From: Tieghemiomyces parasiticus
Taxonomy: Eukaryota > Kickxellomycota > Dimargaritomycetes > Dimargaritales > Dimargaritaceae
Assembly (NCBI GenBank): GCA_027575765.1
Contig: JANBPT010000565.1
Location: 1-30,588, forward strand
Length of the DNA stretch: 30,588 nt
Reading direction: 5' to 3'
In this document: piece after piece, positions 1 through 9,787 of the stretch
Layout: every line of letters starts with the position of its first letter
Numbering within the stretch: the stretch's first letter is position 1
Notes under the pieces: generated by a model
Told to the model about the DNA's origin: nothing
Database searches by the model: none
What the model saw: only the letters and a program-made list of their open reading frames with translations
Made by a program: the position numbers and the translations under genes

Positions 1-9
1 ACGACCATC

Positions 10-564
10 ATGAAGTTCACCATCGCCACCGTCGTTCTGGCCGCTGCCACCCCGCTTGCCATGGCCATGACGGACTACGATTCCGCAGATAGGTGTTTTA
101 ATGAAGAGGAATGCGACGCCAGCGAGCTCACCTGCGTTGCTACCTGCTTAAAAATCAGTGAGACTGAAGCCAAGGGGATCCTTACCTGCCAGTCCGACTG
201 CATCAAGAACGCCGACCCGAAGGCTACCGATGAGATTGCCTACGGCAGGTGTATGGAGGGGTGCTTTACCCCTTACCTCTCTGACAAATTCCCGTCGCCG
301 AGTGCCGCTGAAACTGATACTGTAGCCGACTCTAAGATCACCGCGACATCGTTGGAGTCTAGCGCTACCAAGGCCTCCGCGACATCGTTGGCGTCTAGCG
401 CTACCAAGACCTCCTCGGCTTCCCCAAAGGGTACTGCGTCGTCGAGCGCCATTGAAGGTGCCACCGATTCTTCGGACGAAACGAGCAGCGCCTTCCGCGT
501 AGCCCCGCTTGCGGCTTTCGGGGTTACTCTGGGTGCGTGGGCCACTAGCCTGATGCTACTCTAA
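10..564 (+). CDS. secreted eight-cysteine, probably GPI-anchored surface protein (copy A)
   Basis: The protein has 184 residues. It begins with a signal peptide (residues 1 to about 19, a hydrophobic core of A, V and L). The mature part has eight cysteines at 29, 35, 42, 46, 60, 64, 81 and 85, giving C-x5-C-x6-C-x3-C-x13-C-x3-C-x16-C-x3-C. Residues 95-160 are rich in Ser, Thr and Ala and suit O-glycosylation. Residues 164-184 are a hydrophobic tail with no charged end, which suits GPI attachment near Ser159. The ATG at 10 is the first in frame and gives a clean signal peptide; only nine upstream bases are visible, so its promoter lies outside. The tail holds two tandem 12-residue units (112-123 and 124-135). 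I do not recognise a named family. A role at the cell wall or surface is inferred from the architecture only. Confidence 0.85.
   Translation: MKFTIATVVLAAATPLAMAMTDYDSADRCFNEEECDASELTCVATCLKISETEAKGILTCQSDCIKNADPKATDEIAYGRCMEGCFTPYLSDKFPSPSAAETDTVADSKITATSLESSATKASATSLASSATKTSSASPKGTASSSAIEGATDSSDETSSAFRVAPLAAFGVTLGAWATSLMLL
343..414 (+). repeat. tandem 36-base repeat in the Ser/Thr tail
   Basis: There are two in-frame 36-base units, 343-378 and 379-414, encoding ATSLESSATKAS and ATSLASSATKTS. The inverted copy at the right end has a single unit, so the repeat number changed after the duplication. Confidence 0.9.
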
Positions 565-1145
565 GCCACCTTCAAATGAGGAGGAGGAGGGGGTTGCTAC
601 CATATTATCGCCGCCTTTCTTTTTCTTCCTCTGGTTGTGGCTGGATTGTACTGCGTATACTACATGAGTACTATATAATGAACCAATTTTAATGTGTACA
701 TAATGGCAAGAGGTTTGATAAGGTGACAGGTACCAGTTCACTCTGGCCTCCATTGTTAATGTTGTGGATCTCAGATTTCCGACTGATCGGTTGTAGCCTA
801 AAGCCCCACCCCCCTGATCCATATCCCAGGTGAGGCCCACCACCGGCCTATTCCGTCCCAGGCGGCGTCACCCAGCCCTGGCGGCTGCACCTCATAGTAA
901 CTGATCAATGGAAGGTCTATCCCCCCATCTCCCCTGGTGGCCCAACCCTTCCATAACTTTCATTATCCAAACCGGGTGCCGCCTTCTAATCTTTTAGGGC
1001 CTTGCCTTTCTCTACCCCTGACCTGGCGGGTACCTAGCCTGTCTTTCCATTTCCTGCCAGCACCTGGCCCCGCCTTGGCCTGTCGTCCTGGACCCCCTAG
1101 TCCGGACTAAATAGTTACTTCGAATGATGTCGGCCATTGTTCCAG
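565..1145. other. 3' flank of the copy A gene, conserved in the inverted copy
   Basis: There is no credible gene here. The stretch follows the stop of the cysteine-rich gene and ends at a TATA box. It matches 29626-30182 on the other strand almost throughout. The stretch near 675-710 is AT-rich and could hold the poly(A) site, but there is no exact AATAAA. Confidence 0.7.
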
Positions 1146-1154
1146 TATAAAAGG
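1146..1154 (+). promoter_or_regulatory. TATA box facing inward at the repeat's inner edge
   Basis: TATAAAAGG is a near-ideal eukaryotic TATA box and is identical in the inverted copy. Transcription would start some 25-35 bases later, inside the repeat, and run into unique sequence at 1213 and beyond, where I see no convincing coding region. It may be the leftover promoter of a lost tandem copy of the cysteine-rich gene. Confidence 0.5.
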
Positions 1155-1531
1155 CCTGCTGGTCACCATTCAATAGATCATCCGTTATTACCCAATCTAC
1201 AATCCACAGTTAAAAACTTAAACGCTTGCTTTTTTCCTGTTTATCAGTGTACGCCTACCACAACTGGTTTGCAAGACTTGTCGTTTGGGAGAATCAATAA
1301 GGAGCGGAGTGAGGTGAGTAATGATGTAGACTGTGTCAGGGTTGCTACGAATACCAGGTGATACATGAAGTAGTTTTTAGATGGGGGCGCGGATATATGG
1401 GTGCGACGACTATGGATAGCTAGCCAGAACCCTGCCGTAGTTTCTCTATTATCACGCACTTTGTCATTTACTGCTATTCAGGGTTACATGACCTCACTAA
1501 TTTCCGAGCCTTCGTAATATCTTACTAACGG

Positions 1532-1556
1532 CCAATACCATTTGCGAGGGTATTGG
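1532..1556. repeat. hairpin-forming inverted repeat
   Basis: CCAATACC (1532-1539) and GGTATTGG (1549-1556) are perfect complements separated by nine bases. No gene is close enough to assign a role. Confidence 0.6.
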
Positions 1557-2429
1557 TTACTACTAGAATTTTTTACCAGTTAATTCTGTCGTCAAGAAAA
1601 GCTACCCTAGAGGAAACTAAAGCTAAAAGTTAACGGACAGAGACTACTAAACTGAACAGACTTGCAAAAGAACGGAATAGTGACGATAAATTGGTTGTTG
1701 GTGATAAGCTCTCGCTTATTGTACAGCGACCCAGAGGGTCTTTTATACGGAAGGACGTCCTGCATCCATCACCTCGGCTACGGGTTGGGTCCGGCGAGCC
1801 CAAGGACGATAGTGCAAGGCGGGGCCAGCGCCAGTGAATATGAAGGCAGTTGCGCGACTGCCGGATAAACAAGAAGAATGAAGGAAGAAGTAGAGCCCTA
1901 AAAGGATAGAGGCAGGGGCGTCGGTCAAAGTTGAAGACGCCATCCAGTAGATTAGGAAGGTTGGTACCGTTATAAGGGAATATCGATTAAGGTATAGGCT
2001 CACGAATATGAGAAAAAGGTAGAGATGCCCAACTGATCGGATCAATGGCTTAGGGTACCACAAATTCCCGAAAGATTCTCATTAAGAGCAATCACCCGCC
2101 CGTAAGACATCATTTCCATTGGGTATCGTGTGTTACAAGCCTACCTTTAACTAGCTGCTTCATTGGTCCCAGTCGCTGGAGCGGATACCCCTTGAAGTTG
2201 GTCCAAGCCAGGTCTGTTGCAGATGGTCAAAGTAAATCAGTGCCTATTTGGGGCCAATCCAGCGAGTTCAAGTTCTACCTTGTCACACGTGTAGTGGCAG
2301 CCCACTAACCATTCTCTGCTGACAGTCATATACTTTGATACGTGCTGATGGAATCTTATTCATCATAACTAACGACAATCTCCTGTACACTATTGTAAAT
2401 TACACTCAAAGACATAATGTTTCTAGAAA

Positions 2430-2446
2430 ACACACACACACACACA
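2430..2446. repeat. CA dinucleotide microsatellite
   Basis: About eight AC units lie about 55 bases downstream of the stop of the minus-strand phosphatase gene. This is a simple-sequence repeat. Confidence 0.9.
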
Positions 2447-2499
2447 ACGTATGTATAATAACCATTAGTATAAGCACTCACTAGCTTTCGGAGAAGCAA

Positions 2500-3591
2500 T
2501 TAGATGGGAACTCCGTCGAAAATTCCTTGGAGCTTCTCATCTGGCGTATTCCGTTCGGGCCGGGGCGAGGTCGCTGGTGCGGGGTCTGATGGCGAACGTG
2601 GTTCTCCAGTCGGGATGAATTCGATCAGGGGAAACCCAGCGCGAAACTCTGCCCAGGGGTGGTCCCTAAAGTATTGAGTGACGTTGAATCTCGGTACAAG
2701 ATTCGGTCTCATGTCACTTAGTAAGGCGTTAATGGGCTGGATATAGGCTAGTAGGGCCTGTAGATCATTATCGTTGGGGTCCGGGTGGGCTTCGAAATCC
2801 TTGACGGCGATGTGGTTCCCGGCGTAGCCTCTAACCTTATCGACCGAGTCGTCCACGATAACGGTATTACCCCGATGCCACTTGATCGGCCGCCTGGTCT
2901 GAGGGTCGAACACCCGTTCGAGGGCATGGCGGAGCATCCAGATGGGTGGCCTTTCGCCACGTTTGCCAGGTTTTGAGCGCGGATGTTGGCTGTGAGAGTC
3001 CCAGATCTTGCTGAGATCCTTGACAGCGAGAGGCTTGCGGCGGGCCTTGTCTTGCTCGCGTTTGGTAGGAGGATTATCACAGTCATGACGTTTAGGGACG
3101 GGTCGGGCCCTTTGAAGGTCGCAGTACGCCCGATCCCACCGGCCCACGAGGAGGCGTTGGTGCTCGCCAAACAACCGTTGGACCATCAACTGCACATTCT
3201 GCTGTTCGGCTGAGCTCCACACCATGACATAGAAGTGCTGGATAAGGTACTTGAGGAGTTCTTTGACAAAAGGACGCGAACGAGAGGACGACTTTTTCCG
3301 GTAGCTAATGGAATGTGAAAGCGAGGATTGGATAGGGAGGGGCAGGTGAGGGAATGTAGAGGAAGGCAAGACGAGGATTAGGGACGGGCCTTTTACTCGG
3401 TTTAGGACCTTGGCTGGGCTTTGCACATTTCGACCGAGCGGTACACTTAAGCCCCTAGGGTTGGTCACCTACAGCAGGGTCCCGTTCAAATCGAGGACGA
3501 ACAGCAGTGGCATGCGCTTGGTCACGTCCAGTTCCCAGGGCGGCATGTCCAGGACGGGGTCGGGTGTCCGATAGTATGGGCGGTTGGACAT
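2500..3591 (-). CDS. FCP1/NIF-type HAD phosphatase, two exons
   Basis: The model is exon 1 at 3591-3473, an intron at 3472-3305 (donor GTAGGT, acceptor ATTAG), and exon 2 at 3304-2500, giving 307 residues. Splicing joins FVLDLNGTLL to YRKK, exactly where this family continues. It also removes the in-frame stop that follows exon 1. Visible landmarks are motif I DLNGT at 34-38, VMVWSSA at 66-72, KDLSKIWD from 135 and VIVDDS with Asp191/Asp192, the metal-binding HAD motif. The family removes phosphate from Ser/Thr of protein substrates. The second Asp of the usual DxDGT motif, the general acid/base, is Asn36 here. The C terminus (after about 275) is Pro-rich. The ATG at 3591 is the first in frame after a stop; an additional upstream exon is possible because a TACAG acceptor-like site lies nearby. 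The family call is firm; the substrate is unknown. Confidence 0.8.
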
Positions 3592-4190
3592 GACTCGGAA
3601 TCTGGTGCCGGGATGGCTGTTGTGTATAGTTGAGACGGGCAGGTGGCGGTCAATCGATGCTATTGTGCAATGAGATAGAAAGTCACCTGGCGCTGTAGGT
3701 CAAAAAGAACGACGGAGCGCATTCATGAAGAAATGAGCGGAGCGGATTTGGGAAGCGAGTAGGTTCAACTACAGGGGATAGCGGGGTGCGCCAGTGTATA
3801 GCATAGTGAAGCAGATTTCAAAAAAAGAACGGATATATGAGGCGTGGGTTGCATTCACAGTGAAGCGGTAGGAAGTGAGAAAAAAAACTATCGGCGAGTG
3901 GGCGATCCCCCGGTGCACATAGTAAATCAGACCGGAGAGCCAAAGCGGGTGTAGTACCTGTGCCACTATGAAAGGGGGAGTGGCAGTAGGCAAGGCGTGT
4001 TGGAAACCGACCGGTGCTGCAAACAAACAAGGTGACTCCAACCCTGTACACCAAGCTTCGGTTTAAGGCCGAGTCTTTTCCTTTAAACTCAACGCAGCCA
4101 CTAAGCGCGCCTAGCCCATCAACTACGCCGCAGGTTATACTAGAGTTGGCTTTATTGGTAACGCTGGGCCCGCTATGGCAGGGAGCAGCC
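3592..4190. other. spacer between two minus-strand genes
   Basis: This holds the 5' flank of the phosphatase gene and the 3' flank of the RGS gene. No supported coding region was found. The only clear signal is the AATAAA of the RGS gene at 4151-4156. Confidence 0.6.
4151..4156 (-). terminator. polyadenylation signal of the RGS gene
   Basis: TTTATT on the plus strand is AATAAA on the minus strand. It lies about 35 bases past the stop codon of the upstream RGS gene, within the usual range for a poly(A) signal. Confidence 0.55.
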
Positions 4191-6050
4191 CTAGATGGGG
4201 TAGAATTTGAGGAAGACCTCGGTGTAGAGTAGCATCATTACGTCATGGTGGACGTCGTCAAAGATGGTGATGGGGAAACGACCCGTTTGGATGTCACGGT
4301 CAATATCCTGGCGGAGCCGGAGGCTGACGTTCACACAGAGGTCAGAGGTCGGGTCCAGGAACCGCTGATAGAACATGATGTACGCCAGCCGAAGAGCCGG
4401 CCGGTCGGCCACGGGGTACTCGGCACAAATGACGTCCGTGGTCATGTCGTCGTCCAACAGCTCCCACGTCTCGCGGATACTAGACGTGATACAAGGTAGT
4501 AAAGGGTTGCCTTCAATACGGAGCAGTGGTTGGTTGGAGCCAAGGTGGGCGGGCGGCAGCGGTTTTACCGCCGAGTTCCAGGTAGCGGAATCCTGTGAGG
4601 GCCTAGGGCCATTCAGGGCCACGTTGGAGAGGCGCTCGAATTTGGTCAGGTGGACTTCACGTACAAGCGAGGCAGTCGCGGCGGCCGGATCCACCAGCGG
4701 GAAGGCACCGTCTAAAAAGATTTTGAGCTCCTGGTACTCCTGAAGGAAGAAGATGAGTTCCACACAGAAGCATTCGGAGGCCCAGGTCCTCAGCTGGAGG
4801 AGGCCCGACGGTTCGTTGAGGAGCTTAATGAAGCTGGCATTGAAGCCATCATAGGTAGACGAGCGATCGAGGGCCGCCTCGAGTTCGCGAGCGAGGCCGC
4901 GGCTGTCGGCTAGATTCGAGTCGGTACCAAACTCCAGCTCGCCCATACGCTGGGCGGCCATGCGGTGCTCGCGGCGGCGGTGGCGCCGTTGGCGCTGCGC
5001 ACGTAGGGCGCGGTACACGGGTAGGGTGACTGAGGAAGTGTGGACAATATTGACGGCCAAAAAGACCCATAGGAGACGTGATACCAACCGATTGACGTGG
5101 TTGGGTGTGAGCGCCCATAGAAAAAACATGATGGAGCCAGCGGTGACCGAGAGTGAGACGGTGAGCAGGTCGCGGCAGATACCGTAGGGGTCGGACAGGC
5201 CCCACAGGTGGTACACAATAATTGGGTAGGTGACGACAACGTGGGCACCAATCCAGACGAACGTCGGGTAGTACTCCCAGGAAAAGTGGCACTCGAGAGC
5301 GACGGGGGATAGGCTGAACCGAGGAGAAAGGATCTGGATGAGCAGGACGTAAATGAAAAATACGGCGAGGAAACCCAAGAGCAGCCGGTAGAACCCCTGG
5401 TCGTTTTGGAAGAAACGCGCATGGCGGCCGATCCAGGGACCGAGGAAACCACGCATGGGAGTCGGAAGGGACCCTGGCCTGGAACCAGTGGTCTTTCCCG
5501 GGACCGAGCGGCTTTTCCCAAAGGCGGAGTGGTGTAACACGTCTACCTGGAACCGGTGGCCCTTTTCGTTTAGCGGTTTAGGTCCTATCGCGGCCCGATG
5601 GTTAGTGGAGTCGGTGGCAACGTGCAAGACCTGGTGGTCGGGGGAGTGGGCAGCTCCTAGGTCGGCCCTGGTCTTGGCGTGATTAAAATGGATCAGGTAA
5701 ACGTAGCGCAGGGCGCGGGCGTTCAGAGTGTACCCGATGAGTACGGCGCAGAAATTTAGCCCCCACCAGTGCAGGAAACACGGGTAACCTATGAAATTGA
5801 GGGCAGAAAAGGTGGTGGACAACAAGGACCAACCCAGCACCGCGAACGACTGAAGAAGGGTCAGCCCGCGGGACCGAAGCTGGATCTCACGGACGTTCAA
5901 GCCCAGCCGGTAGAACATAAACGTAGTGAAAATGATGTAGGCGGCAGAAAGAAGTCCTAGTACAAGGTTAACTGTTAGGACAACCCACCCCTCCCCGTTT
6001 GACAAGGCGGTGCTACTACTGGGCAAAATTGGCAGCACGGGAACAGCCAT
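4191..6050 (-). CDS. seven-helix membrane protein with a C-terminal RGS domain
   Basis: The protein has 619 residues and a single exon. The ATG at 6050 is the first Met in frame; the frame stays open upstream without another ATG. Hydrophobic segments lie at about 22-48, 63-85, 92-121, 221-241, 262-284, 295-314 and 325-347, a 3+4 arrangement split by a roughly 100-residue polar loop. A basic stretch (350-364, many Arg) follows the last helix and suits a cytosolic side. Residues 402-617 resemble an RGS domain: an N-terminal half (LLNEPSGLLQL, FFLQEYQELK), an insertion of about 100 residues (448-545), then FLDP, VNVSLRLRQDI and the final helix. RGS domains speed GTP hydrolysis by G-alpha subunits. 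Asn574 aligns with a conserved Asn of the G-alpha contact, but the SEEN-type Asn of the first half is not evident (CVELIFF instead). The design recalls plant and fungal 7TM-RGS proteins, so a G-protein-coupled sensor or dampener role is likely. Confidence 0.75.
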   Translation of the reverse strand: MAVPVLPILPSSSTALSNGEGWVVLTVNLVLGLLSAAYIIFTTFMFYRLGLNVREIQLRSRGLTLLQSFAVLGWSLLSTTFSALNFIGYPCFLHWWGLNFCAVLIGYTLNARALRYVYLIHFNHAKTRADLGAAHSPDHQVLHVATDSTNHRAAIGPKPLNEKGHRFQVDVLHHSAFGKSRSVPGKTTGSRPGSLPTPMRGFLGPWIGRHARFFQNDQGFYRLLLGFLAVFFIYVLLIQILSPRFSLSPVALECHFSWEYYPTFVWIGAHVVVTYPIIVYHLWGLSDPYGICRDLLTVSLSVTAGSIMFFLWALTPNHVNRLVSRLLWVFLAVNIVHTSSVTLPVYRALRAQRQRRHRRREHRMAAQRMGELEFGTDSNLADSRGLARELEAALDRSSTYDGFNASFIKLLNEPSGLLQLRTWASECFCVELIFFLQEYQELKIFLDGAFPLVDPAAATASLVREVHLTKFERLSNVALNGPRPSQDSATWNSAVKPLPPAHLGSNQPLLRIEGNPLLPCITSSIRETWELLDDDMTTDVICAEYPVADRPALRLAYIMFYQRFLDPTSDLCVNVSLRLRQDIDRDIQTGRFPITIFDDVHHDVMMLLYTEVFLKFYPI

Positions 6051-9000
6051 GACGGACAGAATAGACACGTGAAATTGTTTGGGTGACGGAGGGACTTGAG
6101 TGCGCACGGCCAACGAGTAGCGCAGTCGTTGTCAGCTGGTGGAGAAGTAAAGTACAGGTATAACACGATTAAGTAGATACTGACTATTAATTACATAGAT
6201 TAGGAGGGGGGGTGCAGGTGGAACTGGAAGGTGCCACATTAAATGATAAATGTATCCTTAAGAATGTATAAATATGATGCAGATAAATTATACGGAGTTG
6301 GTTGGTGGTGGTGGATAACTTAAGATAGGAGACTAGATAGGGACTGCTAAAGTGCGGGTTACCGTGCCATTAAAAAGCAATAATTCGGTAAAAGAGTTGA
6401 AGGGTAAGGTGCGGTTGGACGGAGGCCGTGTGAGGTTTCTTTTTACTAAACTGACCGACCAATGGTTGACCGGTGGCAAACTGAGCCGCGCTTACTCCAT
6501 CCCTGTCGGCCTGGTGCCGATCTGGAATCCTAAAAAGAATCAACTATAAAACTAAAGGCTGCGTCTGGTAGAGGGGAACCAAGGCCACACATATGACGGG
6601 ATGAATGTTTCCCGCACCCTTGGTGACGGACCAGATATGGGACGCTGGTTAGGTGGACGCCTTGGGATCGCCGCCGAATCTTCGTATGCATAGGGCAGCC
6701 CTGCCATTTTTCCTCTTTCAATGAGAGCCGCTAACCATATTTTCGCACATACCCATGTCTGTTGATCCTTCTCCCTGGATGATCGCTGTCCTGTTAAGGC
6801 GTCCTCAGACGAATTTCAAGGCTCTAAGATTACCGAGCTTATTCTATTCCCGTCTCTGTCGTATCAGAGATGTTGTAAGACATCCTTAGCTACCAGCTGG
6901 CCCCGATGATTAACACGACTTGGGCGTGTATGAAGATGAGAGAGGAGAGTGGGTCGATCGAGTGGCACCATTGGGTGCGAGGTTGGTATTACAGTCAGTC
7001 TTACAGGCCGGGAAGGGCGGGTCGCCGTTGGCCGGATGATCAATCGGCACATCATCCTACGAAAGGTCCGCTGTTGGTAAAGCCATTAGTTTTCAGCTTG
7101 CCAATATTCACGCATTAGTTGGTTCTAAAGGGGAGTGGAAGTCGGGGAGGGAGGGGGTGGTCCTTATTCTATGACTTATGAGATTCAACGACAAACACCT
7201 ATGATGGTGTGGTGACTAACCCACGTTTGTTACCACCCCAGACTGCTATAGCTCTCGTCGGTTTCTAACCCGGTATGCGTGGTGCAAGGGCTAACCAAGT
7301 AGGTGTAGAGCCCAAGAAGAAGCGGTACTACAATGATACTACCAAGGAAAGTGAGGGGTTGGGTCTTGATCGCTTTCGTTTTGGGCCATTATTCCATACC
7401 ATAGAGGTCGAAAAGCCAAAGCGATACATGCGAGGACAATGTAATAGTATATTGGGGTCTAAAGTGCTGGTATCTATTGTCGGTCCTCGCTAAGCAGGCG
7501 CATCACTACGCTACGTCGCATTTGGTTTTTTTTTATGCCACGGCTTGGTTACTCCGCCCTCACAGCATTTCATTACAACGAAAAAATTATCTAAGTTAGT
7601 CCATGGCAGTAGAGGTTGGTACCATGCAAAATCCTTAGGTATGATGCTCTAGCCGGCTGCACAACTCTAGATTTGCCACTGGCTCACCATTTAGAATAAA
7701 GAAAAAGACCGCATGGCCTTTGTTAACGGGGCACGTGAATTAGCAACAAGCATTTGGTCGATACTGGAAAAGCGTGGATACCTCTGTTAACTGCTGACTC
7801 CAGGGGATTTACCTACTACCCTAGTGACTTCCCAGTTAGCATCGACCGGCTGATCTCGTTATTCTCAGATAGGACTCATCCTCGTACCTATACTTAAGTC
7901 TGGCGCCCCACTAGTTAGGTAATACTACGCCGCTGTATATATAGTTAAAGGGTGATCGGCTAGAAGTCGCAAGTCACGGTTCACGACTCTCGCTTAGACA
8001 ACACCAGATTGTTGATTTCGACCTAAGGAGCCTGGTCAACCTGCGTACCATGGTTTCGCACCCGTCAATCATATGCTACTATTGTTGTACCCTGGTTGTC
8101 GGATTACCCTATCGTATTGACATTTCATGCTGGCAGGGGGCTTGCCTCAAGCTGGTCAATCGTCAACCTGAATAGGCTTCTCTAAGGATTACGACCCTGG
8201 TAGCTATCTTAAATTACCTATTGACATCGTATCTCAAATACCACTTCTATGTTCCCATTTAGAAATCGGTTTCGGAGGATGGCTATCCTGGCCAAGTAAG
8301 TTTACTACCCGACTATATCGAATAAGAGAGGTTCAAGTGTTAATATATCGAGATAAAACACGGCAAGGGAATGTCAAGGACTGTAGTTAGTGCTAAGCAG
8401 GCCTAGCCAATGAGTCGCTGATTTGACATAATTTTCACCAGTAAAGAAGTGAAGTAATAACTCCTTCTATTGTTAAGGAATGGCAAAGTAGCTGCCACCA
8501 CTAGAAGTGTACGAAATGACTAATGACATGCCCAAAACTACTGACCCGATCGGTTGTGACATATCCACCTGTTTTTTTATACCTATCTTCCGCATTCCTT
8601 ATACATGATATCCATTTTGTGATCACCGAAACGACCTCATACCACGATGCACAAGGCAGCAGCCACCAAGGAACTTCCTATACCCTCACGCCGCCACTCA
8701 TGCACTCGGCTAAGAACAATAGCCAATTCCATTACCAATTTCACAGCTTATCGCAGCCCCCTAGGCCATTCTTCCTTTCAGTACAACCTGCAACACTTGG
8801 CAAAGCTTCCCTACGGTTCCTTCCTTCTACGCTAGCACAATGCGGACAAGACCAAGTCACGGGTACTTGCAATATATAGAGCTCCAAGTCGGTATCCATA
8901 AAAGTTTACTATAACCATTCGTTTATTTAGATGTGTAAGGTCGTGCTCACGCCTACCATAACCATCACTAACTACGATGTTCCGGAACTTATTTATTGAC

Positions 9001-9787
9001 GAAGACTGTGCTTTTAGCAACGTTTGCCTCGGATATTAGCCACCCTTTAGCCGTCGTTCATCATACGACCTTTTTCATCCCTTCTGTCGCCCACTCTTTG
9101 GGATTACTTCCTTTTATACTTAGTTCTGATAATTAACTGAGTTGGTAACACATCCGCAGCCTTGCATCAGATCGTTCCTTGAAGTAGTGGTCGTAGTAGT
9201 CCACCTGGTAATTGGAGCTCTCTGGGCTCCAACCGAACGGCTCGGAAGGTAGCTATGGAATAATAATAGAGAATCAGCAACCAACTCGGGGCTTTAAGCG
9301 GTTACTTAGAATGAGCGTTACTCAGAATGTAGTAGCTGTCAAGTATTTACGACTTGCCTACAAGCATGGATACCACGATCTGAAATACGTTTGGCAAGCA
9401 CTGACGGTATATTTTATACAAGTATGCGTGATCGACCGTCGGTTTTCAGGAAGTATAACGCCGCCTCTCGAAATCGTACATGCCAAATAAACACACCGCC
9501 GAGCAAAGATATTAAGATTACGGAGTTGTGTTCATTCAGTAGGAATGAAGGTGGGAGTAATAAATTACCCGGTTTCTTACCTCTCTCTCATCCAATTATC
9601 CCGTTCTCCTCCCTAGTACTTCCCTATAGGCGACCTTACATCAGCCGATTGAACCGTGGCCCACCAATGCAACGGCCATGAGCGGGACGGTGGCATAGCC
9701 AACGGAAGTCAGCCACCGGCCAACTAACGAACCGAAGCCGATGTCACCCACTAGGGAACCAAGGTCCGATAAATCACCCAACAAAGG
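6051..9787. other. 3.7 kb non-coding stretch
   Basis: The first 250 bases are the 5' flank of the RGS gene and include AT-rich TATA-like sequence near 6265-6280 (minus-strand sense). The rest is AT-richer than the genes and peppered with stops. The longest frames (7275-7493, 8523-8879, 9212-9490) show no domain, signal peptide or third-position bias. A 7-base perfect hairpin (TTGGAGC/GCTCCAA) lies at 9212-9232. No transposon ends, reverse transcriptase or tRNA were recognised. Confidence 0.6.

Larger units (their letters stand above)
1..1212 (+). repeat. left copy of a large inverted repeat
   Basis: This segment reappears reverse-complemented at 29559-30588. Homology covers the cysteine-rich gene at 10-564, its 3' flank and a TATA box, and it stops abruptly near 1212, just after a shared block reading ATCCACAGTT here. 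Non-coding and coding parts look about equally conserved, with only scattered substitutions. The net length differences are 36 bases in the gene (an extra 12-residue repeat here) and 24 bases in the flank (an extra piece here between two CCTGG pentamers at 1063 and 1087). The repeat probably continues past the left edge of the window. Confidence 0.95.
1213..2499. other. intergenic stretch without a recognisable gene
   Basis: Only short, low-quality reading frames occur. One on the minus strand (about 1743-2063) is hydrophobic but has no recognised family and no GC-rich third positions like the true genes here. A perfect 8-base inverted repeat lies at 1532-1556 and a short CA run at 2430-2446. 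Confidence 0.6.

Noticed and set aside
10..564. CFEM domain for the eight-cysteine proteins
   Set aside because: The spacing is three CX3C pairs plus one C-x5-C. It does not fit the CFEM arrangement, which includes a CxC step.
1..1212. Terminal inverted repeats of a giant transposon
   Set aside because: The interior holds housekeeping genes and no transposase or recombinase was recognised. A duplicated gene segment at assembly breaks explains it better.
1743..2063. Hydrophobic minus-strand frame that could be a small membrane protein
   Set aside because: No family resemblance, no third-position bias like the real genes, and no promoter or homologue in the window.
3305..3468. A longer single-exon reading of the phosphatase beginning inside the intron
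   Set aside because: It lacks the DLNGT motif and has low-complexity residues before YRKK. Splicing from GTAGGT to ATTAG restores the family sequence exactly.
7275..7493. Small plus-strand frame with a basic N terminus
   Set aside because: No recognised domain and composition like the surrounding non-coding DNA.
9212..9232. Hairpin TTGGAGC/GCTCCAA as a regulatory or RNA element
   Set aside because: One short perfect stem in several kilobases of non-coding DNA is expected by chance, and no gene is adjacent.
9640..9665. tRNA-like B-box match on the minus strand (GGTTCAATCGG)
   Set aside because: It lacks the CC end of the B box, and no cloverleaf or A box could be placed upstream.
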